Origin: Streptomycetales bacterium
GTDB taxonomy: Bacteria; Actinomycetota; Actinomycetes; Prado026
DNA length: 7,476 nucleotides
NCBI GenBank assembly: GCA_025361995.1
Contig: JANYIP010000158.1
Location: 1-7,476, forward strand
Reading direction: 5' to 3'
Each line of letters begins with the position of its first letter. The stretch's first letter is position 1. Positions 1-7,475 of this stretch are shown in pieces. A model generated the notes under the pieces. That model was given only the letters and a program-made list of their open reading frames with translations. It made no database searches and had not been told where the DNA came from. Made by a program: the position numbers and the translations under genes.

Positions 1-63
1 GACGTTGCGGTCGACGTTGCGGTCGACGTTGCGGTCGACGTTGCGGTCGAGGTTGCGGTTGGC
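1..63. repeat. 12-base tandem array (GTTGCGGTCGAC) inside the stalk coding sequence
   Basis: On the plus strand the unit GTTGCGGTCGAC is perfect at 4-15, 16-27 and 28-39. It has one change at 40-51 (final GAG) and is degraded at 52-63. Translated on the minus strand it gives Ser-Thr-Ala-Thr repeats. Twelve bases is four codons, so gain or loss of units keeps the frame. The array starts at or before the first base of the window, so its full copy number is unknown. Confidence 0.92.
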
Positions 64-182
64 GTCGGCGACGCAGCCGGTGAGGTCGCGGTCGCAGACG
101 CGCTCGGCGTCGGCGTCGGTGTGACCGATGGGGTCGGTGTGGGCGTCGGAGTGGGGGTCGGCGTCGGGCTGACTGCCGGGCC
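3..182 (-). other. Pro/Thr/Ser/Ala-rich C-terminal stalk (partial)
   Basis: About 60 residues after the last Ig-like unit are low complexity. G-P-A-V-S is followed by a run of Thr-Pro dipeptides, S-V, further Thr-Pro, S-A-S-A-T-A-T, S-P-A-A-S, and then repeated Ser-Thr-Ala-Thr. Such stretches are common as flexible, often O-glycosylated linkers or wall-spanning regions in actinobacterial exported proteins; that role is family knowledge, not visible here. The tail continues past the window edge, so whatever it tethers (anchor, binding module or catalytic domain) is not seen. The Thr-Pro part occupies about 99-167 and is encoded by a degenerate 6-base GGTCGG-like repeat on the plus strand. Confidence 0.9.
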
Positions 183-3100
183 GGACGTGCCGGTGACCGT
201 GGCGGTCGCGTCGACGTGGCCGGCCTGCGACTTGGTGACAGTGACCGTGGACGACGTTGCTGAACCAAGCCCGGTCACGGTGACGACCGCGCCGTTGCGC
301 GTCACGGTGCCACCGTTCGTCGCGACCAGGGTGTACGCCGCGGTGGGGTCGTAGTTGGTGATCGTGAACGTGTAGCCGTCAGAAGTACCCACCGGAGCGG
401 AGAAGGCCGGGACCGTGCCGGCGAGCAGGGCCGACCCGACGGCCTCCGCCGAGGCGGTCGTGTAGCCAGAGCGGTTCGCCGTCACCGTGACCGTGGACGA
501 GGCACCGTCGGCGAGCCCGGTCACCGTCACGGTGGAACCCGAGACGGTTGCGGTGGCGCCACCCGTGGCGGAGACCGTGTAAGTGTCCGTCAGCGCGAAG
601 TTGCTGATGTCGAACGAGAACGCTCCGACAGCTGGGACCGGGGTCGACAGGATCGGGACCACTCCGGTCAGCAGTGCGCCGCCGGTCAGCGAAGAAGACG
701 CGTCGGTGTCTCCCGGGTGCGACACCGTGACGGTCACGTCGGACCAGCCCGCCGTCCCCAGGCCGGACACCACGACCGACCCACCGACCGCGGTGACCAC
801 TCCGCCGTTGCTGGCGGTGAAGGTGTATGTCGCGGAGGGGTCGTAGTTGGTGATGTCGAAGCTGAACCCGTCGGACGTCCGGACTGGTGCGGAGAAGGTG
901 GGCACGACGCCGGCCAGCAAGGCCGTGCCGCTAGTCGTGGCCGATGCGTCGGTGTAGCCAGCTCGGACTGCCGTGACAGTCACGACGGACGACGCGCCGT
1001 CAGCGAGCCCGGTGACCGTGACCGTCGAGCCGGACACCGTCGCGACGGCGCCGTTGCTCGCGGACACCGTGTACGTGTCGCTGAGCAAGAAGTTGCTGAT
1101 GTCGAACGAGAACCCGCCGGCGGCCGCTGACGACCCCGAGAAGCTGGGGACGACGCCCGCGAGCAACGCTGCCCCAGACACCACGGCCGACGCATCGGTC
1201 TCGCCCGCGAGCGACGCTGTGACGGTGACGTCGGCCGAAGCCCCGGCAGCCAGGCCTGACACCGTGATCGTCCCGCCGACCTGCGTCACCGTCGCGCCGT
1301 TGGTGGCGACCAAGGTGTACGTGACGGTCGGGTCGTAGTTGGCGATGTCGACGGTGAAGCCGCCGGACGTGCTCACCGGAGCCGAGAAGGTGGGCGCGGT
1401 GCCGGTGAGGAGGGCGGACCCGCTGACGGAAGCGGAGGCAGTGGTGTGTCCGGCGGTCGTCGCCGCACCAGTCACGGTGGACGCGGCCCCGGGGTCCAGC
1501 CCGGTCACCGCGATGGTGGAGCCCACCCGGGTGACTGTCGCACCGCCCGTCGCCGTGAACGCGTACGTCGCGGTGGGGTCATAGTTCGTGATGTCCACCG
1601 TGTAGCCGTCGGAGGTGCTCACCGGAGCCGAGAAGATCGGAGCGGTGCCCGTGAGCAGGGCCGAGCCGGTGGTGGCGGCCGACGTGGTGGTGTAGCCGGC
1701 TCGTGTCGCGGTGACGGTCACGGTCGACGACGCCCCGTCGGCGAGCCCAGTCACCGTCACGGTGGATCCGGAGAGGGTGGCGGTAGCCAGGTTGCCAGCT
1801 GCGACGGTGTACGTGTCGCTGCCGGAGAAGTTGGTGATGTCGAAGGAGAACCCGCTGTCAGCCGCAACTGGCGTCGACAGGATCGGCACCGTGCCCGTGA
1901 GCAAGGCCGAGCCCGTCACCGTCGCTGAGGTCGTGGTGGACCCGGCGAGCGTCGCGGTCGCCGTCACGGTCGACGAGGCTCCGGGGGCGAGACCGGTGAC
2001 CGTGACCGTCGAACCCACCCGGGTGACCGTCCCGCCGTTGGTGGCGGCGAACGTGTAGGAGACTGCGGGGTCGTAGTTCGCGATGTCGACCGTGAACCCG
2101 TCAGAGGTGCTCACGGGTGCGGAGAAGGTTGGCGCGCCCCCGGCGAGCAACGCCGAGCCGTCCACCGACGCCGACGCCGGCGTGTAGCCAGCAGCATCTG
2201 CGGTCACGGTCACCACGGAGGCACCACCTGGGGCAAGACCGCTCACCGTGATCGTCGACCCGACCCGAGTCACCGTCGCGCCGTTGGTGGCGACGAAGGT
2301 GTAGGAGGCGGTCGGGTCGTAGTTGGCGATGTCGACCGTGAAGCCGTCGGCCGTGCCGGCCGGCGCGGAGAACGTCGGTGCGGTTCCGCTGAGCAGAGCC
2401 GCACCGGACACCGTCGCCGAGGTGGGTGTGTAGCCAGCGCGCGTCGCGGATGCCGTCACCGTGGACGTGGCTCCGGGAGTCAAGCCGGTCACTGTCACGG
2501 TGGCACCGACCTGGGTGACCGTCGCACCACCGGTGGCGGTGAACGAGTACGTGGCGGCCGGGTCGTAGTTCGCGAGGTCGACCGTGAACCCGTCCGCCGT
2601 ACTGACCGGCGACGAGAACGTCGGGACGGTCCCCGCGAGCAGGGCCGAACCGTCCACCGATGCCGATTGCGCCGTGTAGCCAGCAGCGTCAGCTGTCGCC
2701 GTCACCACGGAGGATGCACCAGCCGGCAGGCCGGAAACCGTGACCGTCGAACCGGCGAGGGTGACCGTCGCACCGTTGGTGGCGACGAAGGAATACGTCG
2801 CCGTCGGGTCGAAGTTCGCGATGTCCACCGTGAACCCGTCCGCGGTGCTCGCCGGAGCCGAGAACGTCGGGACCACACCGGCGAGCAGCGCCGCGCCGTC
2901 CACGTACGCGGAGACGGCCGTGTAGCCCGACCGGGCCGCGGTCACTGTCACTGTCGACGAAGCCCCGTCAGCCAGTCCGGTCACCGTCACCGTGGACCCG
3001 GACACCGTCGCGACACCGCCCGTCGCAGACACCGAGTACGAGTCGGTGAGCGAGAAGTTGCTGATGTCGAACGAGAAGCCGCCATCAGCCGCGACCGGGA

Positions 3101-6100
3101 CCGACAGGATCGGCACTACCCCGGCGGACAATGCGGACCCGCTCACCACTGACGACGCGTCCGTGTGCCCGGCGAGCGCTGCCGTCACCGTCACGTCGGA
3201 CGAGGCAGCCGCGCCCAGGCCCGAGACCGTGAGAGTCGCGCCTACCCGCGTCACCGTGGCACCACCGGTGGCCGCGAACGAGTACGTCGCCGCTGGGTCG
3301 TAGTTCGCGATGTCGACGGTGAAGCCGTCAGCCGTACTCACGGGCGCCGTGAACGTCGGCGCAGTACCGGTCAGCAGCGCCGCGCCGGTCACCGACGCGG
3401 AGGTCGTGGTGTAGCCCGACCGGACAGCGGTGACAGTCACCGTCGAGGATGCACCGGGAGCAAGGCCGGTCACCGTGACCGACGCGCCCAGCACCGTGGC
3501 CACGCCGCCCCCGGTGGCGGACGCCGAGTAGGAGTAGCTGCCTGAGTAGTTGCTGATGTCGAACGCGAATCCGGCGGCCGCGGCGACCGGCGCCGACAGG
3601 ATCGGCGCCACACCGGTCGAGAGCGCGCTGCCGGTGACGCTGCCTTGGGCCACCGACACCCCGGGGTTGGTCGCCGTGACAGTGACCGTGGACGAGGCGG
3701 CCGGTGACAGGCCGCTGACAACGACCGAGGACCCGGTCTGGGTGACGGTCGCGCCGTTCGTACCGGCGAAGGTGTAGACCAAGCCGGCCTGGTAGTTCGA
3801 GATGGTGAAGGTGAACCCGCCCACGGTCGAGGTCAGGCCGGAGAAGAGCGGCACCGTCCCGGCCGCCAGCGCGGTGCCGGACTCGACAGCCGACGCGTAC
3901 GTGTAGCCCGACAGGGCCACGGTCACGGTCACGTCGGACGAGGCTCCCGCTGCCAGACCGGACACGACGACTGACGCCCCAGACGAAGTCACAGTCGCCC
4001 CGTTGGTGGCGCTGAACGTGTACGTCGACGGCGGTGAGTAGTTGCTGATCTGGAACGTGTAGCCGTCGACCGTACGGACAGCGGTGGTGAAGGTCGGTGC
4101 CACGCCGGCCAGCAGCGCCGAGCCGGTCACCGTCGACGAGGTGTTCGTGTTGCCGAGCAGGGCCGCCGCGACGGTCACCGTCGAGGACGCGCCGAAGCCG
4201 AGGCCGCTCACGGTCACCACCGCGCCCGATCGGCTCGCGGTCGCTCCGCCGGTCGCCGTCAGGGTGTACGTGGTCGCGGCGGAGTAGTTGGTGATCGTGA
4301 ACGTGAAGCCGCCGCCCACGCTGGTCGGCACCGACTCGGTGGGTACGACGCCCGGCGCCAGCGGGGTGACCGGGGCCGAAGCCGCACTGATCGGCCCGGT
4401 CCCGTTGCTGTTCACCGCGTACACGACGAAGGTGTAGGCGGTGCCATTGGTCAGGCCGGTGACCGTCGTGGTGGTGGCGGTAGACGTGCCGTCTGCGAAC
4501 TGGGTGTATGCGCCGCCGGAGGAGTACCAGATCGTGTAGTCACTGATCGCCGCGCCGCCGGTGCTGCCCGGTGTCCAGCTGAGGGCGACCTGCCCGTTGC
4601 CGGAGACGCCAGTCACGCCGGTGACCGCACCCGGCTGCAACGAGGGCGTCGCCGGGACCCGAGGAGTCGAGCGGACGCTGAGGCCGGCCGCGTTCTGCGC
4701 CTGCAGCGAGACGTAGTAGGTGGTGCCGTTCGTCAACCCGCTGATCGTGCAGGTGAGTGCACCGGAGGTGGTGCAGGTGCCGGCCTGCGAGCCCACCGTC
4801 AGCGCCGTGAACGCTGTTGCCGTGTAGCCGGTGATCGGGGAGCCGTTGCTGTTCGGGACGGTCCAGCTCACCACGATGCTCGCGTTGGTCCCGTTCGCCG
4901 TGATGAGGGTGGGGTCGGGTGCGTCCGGGAACGTGTACGGCGTGGCGGTCAGGGGCGAGGACGCCGTACCCACTCCGGCGGCACTGACGGCGCGCAGGAC
5001 CACGGAGTAGCTCGTACCGTTGGTCAGGCCGGAGAAGGTCATCGGGCTGGTGGTGCCAGACGCGTTCTGCCAGGCGCCACCGTTCAGCTGGTACTGGTAG
5101 CCGGTGATAGGCGACCCGCCAGCACTGCCTGCCGTGAAGGCCAAGGTCAGGGAGGTGTTGCCGGCGCTCAGCGTGTTCAGCGTCGGGGCTCCGGGGCGCG
5201 CCACCGGCGTGACGACCTCGCGGGGCGCGGACGGCTGGCCGGAGCCGGCCGCGTTCTGCGCCACCACCGACACGTAGTAGGTGGTCCCGTTGGTGAGCCC
5301 AGTGATCGAGCACGCGGTCGTGGCCGTGGAGCAGGTCGCCACGGCGGTCGTCGAGGCGGACGTCGCGTACGCGGAGGCGACGTACCCGGTGATGGCCGAT
5401 CCGCCGTTGAAGGCCGGGGCGGTCCAGGTCACGTCGGCCGACGCCGTGTTGGAGACGGCGCTGACGGCGGTCGGCGCGTCCGGCACTGTCATCGGGGTTG
5501 CGGACGCGGGGGTCGACGCCGGACCCGCACCCAGTGCGTTCACTGCGCGGACCTCGACCGTGTACGCAGTCCCGTTGGTCAGCGAGCCGACGCTGAACGG
5601 GCTGGCCAGGCTGCCGGCTTCGACCCAGGTGCCGCCGTTCAGCCGGTACTGGACGTCGGAGATCGGCGAGCCGCCGTTGGAGCCGATCGTGTAGCCGACC
5701 TGGATGGTCTGGCTGGACGGCGTCAGCGTCACGACCGGCGCGGACGGCGTGGTACCGGGCCCGACGGAGGTGATCGCGGACGGCGGGCTGGTGCCGGCGG
5801 CGTTCGCGTCGCGGACCGAGATCGGGTAGCTGGTGCCGTTGGCGATCCGGGTGGTGCCGTCGCTCGACAAGGTGGTGATGGTCAGCGGGCTGGAGCTCGT
5901 TCCCGCCGACGCCCAGGTCGCGCCGCCGTCGGTGCTGTACTGCCAGCCGGTGATCGCCGACCCACCGTCGCTGCCCGGAGCCACGGCCACCGTCAGAGTG
6001 CGGTCGAGCCGGATCACGCCGGTGATGGTCGGCTGATCGGGAGTGGTGAACGGCGTGCCCGAAACCGGGGTCGAGGATGCGCCGCTGCCCTGGGAGTTCA

Positions 6101-7475
6101 GGGCACGGACCGAGACGGCGTACGTGGTGCCGTTCGTCAGCGAGCCGACGAGGAACGTGCTGGCCAAGGTGCCGGTGTCCGTCCAGGAACCCGACCCCAG
6201 CCTGTACTCGTACCCGGTGATCGCGGCGCCGCCGTTGGCCGCCGGGGTGAAGGTGACCTGCAAGGACGACGGCCCACTCGCGACCGAGGTGATGCTCGGA
6301 GCCGCCGGGCTCGTCTGCGCGATCCCGGTCGCGACATCCGAGGCCTGGCCGGGGCCGACCGCGTTGACCGCTCGGAGCTCGACGAGGTAGGTCGTGCCGT
6401 TAACCAGCGGCGTGGTGCCGTCGCTGGACAGGGTCGCGATGACGACCGGGCTGGCCGTCGATCCGGTGGTGCGCGTCGCCCACGTCGCACCGGCGTCGGT
6501 CGAGTACTGGTAGGTCGTGATGGCCGAGCCACCGTCAGAGGTGGGCGCCGTGAAGGTCGCCGACAGCTGCTGGTCGGCGCCAGCCACGGTCGAGCCGACG
6601 ATGGTCGGCGCGCTGGGGACGGTTGCCGGCGTCGCGGACGCGGCGGTCGAGCCCGGGCCAGCGCCGAGCGCGTTGACGCCGCGCACACGCACGGAGTAGG
6701 TCGTGCCGTTGACCAGGCCGGTGACCACGATCGGGCTCGAGGTCGACGGCGCCGTGACCCAAGGGCCGGCCGGGGTCAGCTGGTACTGGTAGGACGTGAC
6801 GGTGAGGCCGTTGCTGTTCCCGGGGGTGAACGCGATCGACAGCGTCGTGTCGCCGGCGCCGATGGACGTGACGGTCGGAGCCGCGGGCACGTCCGGGGTG
6901 ATCACCGTGGTGGGCTGCGAGGGAGCGCCCGCACCGCTGGCGTTCACCGCACGCAAGGCGATCGCGTACGTGGTGCCGCTCGTCAGACCGGTCACCGTCA
7001 TGGGGCTGAGCATCGTCCCGGCGGCGACCCACGCCCCGCCGTTCAGCTGGTACTGGTAGTCGGTGATCGGGCTGCCACCGTCGTACCCGGAGGTGAACAC
7101 GACAGTGGCCGTGCCGATCGCGGTGGATGCGGACGAGATGCTCGGGGCGCCCGGCAGTGCGGCGGGGGTCCCGGACATCGACGCGGACGGTGCGCCCACC
7201 CCGACGGAGTTCACCGCGCGGACCTGTACCGAGTACGTCGTGCCGTTGACCAAGCCGCTGACCGACAGCGGCGAAGAGGTCGTCCCCGAGGAGATCCAGG
7301 GTCCCGCTCCGTTGATCTGGTACTGGTAGTCGAGGATCGGCCCGATCGAGGTCGCGCCCGAGAACGCGACGGACAACAGCCCGTCAGCAGGGGTGATCGC
7401 GCTGATCGTCGGCGCAGTCGGCGGACCGTACGGGGTGATCGAGCTTGAGGGCGCCGAGTACGCGCCCTGGCCGAC
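3..7475 (-). CDS. Giant FN3 / Ig-like repeat protein, internal fragment (both ends outside window)
   Basis: One uninterrupted frame of 2491 codons. I checked the TTA, CTA and TCA triplets on the plus strand that I could find, and none falls in the frame of multiples of three, so there is no stop. Domain order is: FN3 tail, 11 FN3 domains (residues about 22-1039), 17 Ig-like units of 82 residues (about 1045-2431), then a Pro/Thr-rich tail (2432-2491). Third codon positions are strongly G/C. Composition is rich in Thr, Ser, Ala, Gly and Val and very poor in Lys, Cys and Met, as in secreted beta-rich repeat proteins. Only five in-frame ATG codons occur (7176, 7011, 6999, 5490 and 5040), all inside FN3 domains, so none is a plausible start. 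No signal peptide, transmembrane helix, enzyme domain or sorting motif is visible. The likely role, a surface or secreted structural or adhesive protein, is an inference from architecture; the exact function is unknown. No gene symbol can be given. Confidence 0.95.
411..656 (-). repeat. Ig-like unit 16, reference B-subtype copy
   Basis: B units are numbers 4, 6, 11, 14 and 16. They share P-I-L-S-(T/V)-P-V, F-S-F-D-I-S-N-F, (L/G)-(T/S)-D-T-Y-T-V and, in all but unit 4, T-V-T-G-L-A-D-G-A-S-S (unit 14 lacks the P-I-L-S form and reads P-S-F-S-G). In unit 16 these are seen at 480-656. A units have instead D-P-T-A-T-Y, T-R-V-G and G-L-A-P-G. The consistent co-occurrence of several B-type segments supports a true paralogous subtype over random drift. 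Confidence 0.8.
1887..2870 (-). repeat. Run of four A-subtype units (7-10) with a two-unit periodicity
   Basis: Units 7 (2625-2870), 8 (2379-2624), 9 (2133-2378) and 10 (1887-2132) are all A type. Units 7 and 9 share T-A-D-A-A-G-Y-T, then S-A-S-V-D-G-S-A-L-L-A-G, differing at three of 27 positions in that segment. Units 8 and 10 instead carry S-T-V-T-A-(S/T)-A-T-(R/L)-A-G and T-S-A-T-V. This fits duplication of a 492-base two-unit block. Confidence 0.65.
2871..3113 (-). repeat. Ig-like unit 6, B subtype, one codon short
   Basis: This unit is 243 bases (81 residues) long. It has the B signature (P-I-L-S, F-S-F-D-I-S-N-F, S-A-T-G-G, G-L-A-D-G-A-S-S-T). Where unit 16 reads A-T-G-G-A-T-A-T-V-S-G-S, this copy reads A-T-G-G-V-A-T-V-S-G-S at about 2997-3026. 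The difference is an in-frame loss of one residue in a turn, and the reading frame is kept. Confidence 0.85.
3360..4343 (-). repeat. Ig-like units 1-4, divergent N-terminal copies
   Basis: Units 1 (4098-4343), 2 (3852-4097), 3 (3606-3851) and 4 (3360-3605) keep the 82-residue length but differ from the core consensus. After N-Y they read S-A-A-T, S-P-P-S, Q-A-G-L and S-G-S-Y, in place of the D-P found in later A units. Unit 1 begins P-T-E-S-V-P-T-S-V, and unit 3 carries V-T-A-T-N-P-G where the core has A-G-Y-T. Unit 4 has the B-type features of P-I-L-S upstream and S-A-T-G-G-G-V-A-T-V. This is the interface with the FN3 array. Confidence 0.85.
4359..4625 (-). other. FN3 domain D11, last FN3 before the Ig-like array
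   Basis: This domain of about 89 residues opens V-T-G-V-T-G-V-S-G-N-G-Q, with L-S-W-T-P-G in strand B, A-A-I-S-D-Y-T-I-W-Y, G-L-T-N-G-T-A-Y-T-F and V-Y-A-V-N-S-N-G-T-G. It is the most canonical FN3 in the window, close to the form common in actinobacterial secreted hydrolases and surface proteins. A five-residue linker (4344-4358, A-P-G-V-V) joins it to the first 82-residue unit. Confidence 0.85.
4626..4919 (-). other. FN3 domain D10, long cysteine-containing subtype
   Basis: This domain of about 98 residues has V-S-W-T-V-P in strand B and cysteines at residues 901 and 909 (codons 4773-4775 and 4749-4751, C-x7-C), followed by T-I-S-G-L-T-N-G-T-T-Y-Y-V-S and A-Q-N-A-A-G. It is the sister of D8. 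These four cysteines are the only ones found in the 2491 residues read. Confidence 0.87.
5187..5474 (-). other. FN3 domain D8, long cysteine-containing subtype
   Basis: This domain of about 96 residues keeps the canonical strand-B Trp (V-T-W-T-A-P). Two cysteines lie at residues 715 and 722 (codons 5331-5333 and 5310-5312, C-x6-C), just before S-I-T-G-L-T-N-G-T-T-Y-Y-V-S. The shared Y-Y-V-S and A-Q-N-A-A-G strands pair it with D10, not with its immediate neighbours. A disulphide across this hairpin is plausible if the protein is exported, but it is not shown by the sequence alone. Confidence 0.87.
5739..6032 (-). other. FN3 domain D6, long subtype with SSDGTT insertion
   Basis: This domain of about 98 residues has a G-W-Q-Y-S-T-D-G-G-A-T-W hairpin and an L-S-S-D-G-T-T-R-I-A insertion before N-G-T-S-Y. 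It is the closest visible relative of D4, from which it is separated by the ordinary short domain D5. Its strand B reads V-A-V-A-P in place of the W- or F-containing version seen elsewhere in the array. Confidence 0.85.
6300..6608 (-). other. FN3 domain D4, long subtype with SSDGTT insertion
   Basis: At about 103 residues this domain is longer than its 89-90 residue neighbours. It has a Y-Q-Y-S-T-D-A-G-A-T-W strand and an extra L-S-S-D-G-T-T-P-L-V segment just before the N-G-T-T-Y turn (6399-6431). D6 carries the same insertion and the same S-T-D-G-G-A-T-W hairpin, so D4 and D6 form one subtype. The inserted loop sits at a domain end and could be a contact surface; that role is an inference. 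Confidence 0.85.
7413..7475 (-). other. C-terminal end of an FN3 domain cut by the window edge
   Basis: The first 21 residues read V-G-Q-G-A-Y-S-A-P-S-S-S-I-T-P, then a Pro-rich linker. This matches the last strand and linker of the neighbouring FN3 domains (G-x-G-A-P-S followed by T-P). The FN3 array therefore continues upstream of this window, and the number of FN3 domains in the full protein is larger than eleven. Confidence 0.8.

Larger units (their letters stand above)
183..4343 (-). repeat. Seventeen tandem 82-residue Ig-like units (246-base period)
   Basis: Each unit opens near P-T-F-S-A-P-V-S-T-S-D-G-F and continues with (V/F)-D-I-x-N-Y-D-P, T-Y-x-F-x-A-T-N-G-A-T-V-T, V-T-V-S-G-L-A-P-G-A-S-S, V-T-V-T-A and A-G-Y-T, ending S-A-L-L-A-G. 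The conserved N-Y/N-F tyrosine or phenylalanine codons start at 4284, 4038, 3792, 3546, 3300, 3054, 2811, 2565, 2319, 2073, 1827, 1581, 1335, 1089, 843, 597 and 351. All steps are 246 bases except one of 243. Alternating hydrophobic/Thr-Ser strands and Gly turns indicate a beta-sandwich of Ig-like type. I cannot name a specific family with certainty. The last unit (183-410) runs directly into the Pro/Thr tail. The expected role is a stiff extracellular rod or stalk. Confidence 0.93.
4359..7475 (-). repeat. Fibronectin type III array: one partial and eleven complete domains
   Basis: Recurrent FN3 signatures are read directly: an AP-type opening, a G-G-S-P-I-T-G-Y-Q-Y strand, a G-L-T-N-G-T-T-Y turn, and a V-R-A-V-N-A-x-G-x-G strand before a Thr-Pro linker. 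Approximate domains in protein order are: partial 7413-7475; D1 7146-7412; D2 6879-7145; D3 6609-6878; D4 6300-6608; D5 6033-6299; D6 5739-6032; D7 5475-5738; D8 5187-5474; D9 4920-5186; D10 4626-4919; D11 4359-4625. The strand-B Trp typical of FN3 is kept in D8, D10 and D11 (V-T-W, V-S-W, L-S-W). In the others that position is mostly Phe, with Val in D6 and Tyr in D7. FN3 arrays usually act as spacers or carbohydrate- or protein-contacting rods in extracellular bacterial proteins. No RGD-like motif was noticed. Confidence 0.92.

Noticed and set aside
121..3777. Series of plus-strand ORFs rich in Val, Thr, Asp and Pro, at roughly 246-base intervals
   Set aside because: These are antisense shadows of the Ig-like units. 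Their periodic similarity comes from the repeats, and each is closed by the TAG within the recurring GTAGTT or GTGTAG antisense strings. They show no independent ribosome binding site or domain.
183..4343. Regular spacing considered as a CRISPR array or other non-coding repeat
   Set aside because: The unit is 246 bases with homology along its full length, is translated without stops, and lacks the short identical repeat plus unique spacer pattern.
4540..5313. 257-residue minus-strand frame starting with ATG
   Set aside because: It is out of phase with the continuous domain-bearing frame, is rich in Arg/His/Gly as GC-rich shadow frames are, and overlaps FN3 domains D8-D11 that read perfectly in the true frame.
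5040..7178. In-frame ATG codons (7176, 7011, 6999, 5490, 5040) as possible starts of the gene
   Set aside because: Each lies within a well-formed FN3 domain. The frame is open upstream with further FN3 sequence, and no signal peptide follows any of them.
5833..7329. Plus-strand ORFs over the FN3 region
   Set aside because: They mirror the FN3 domains on the opposite strand, have no recognisable domains, and stop at the TAG/TGA antisense to conserved Y-Q-Y or similar codons.
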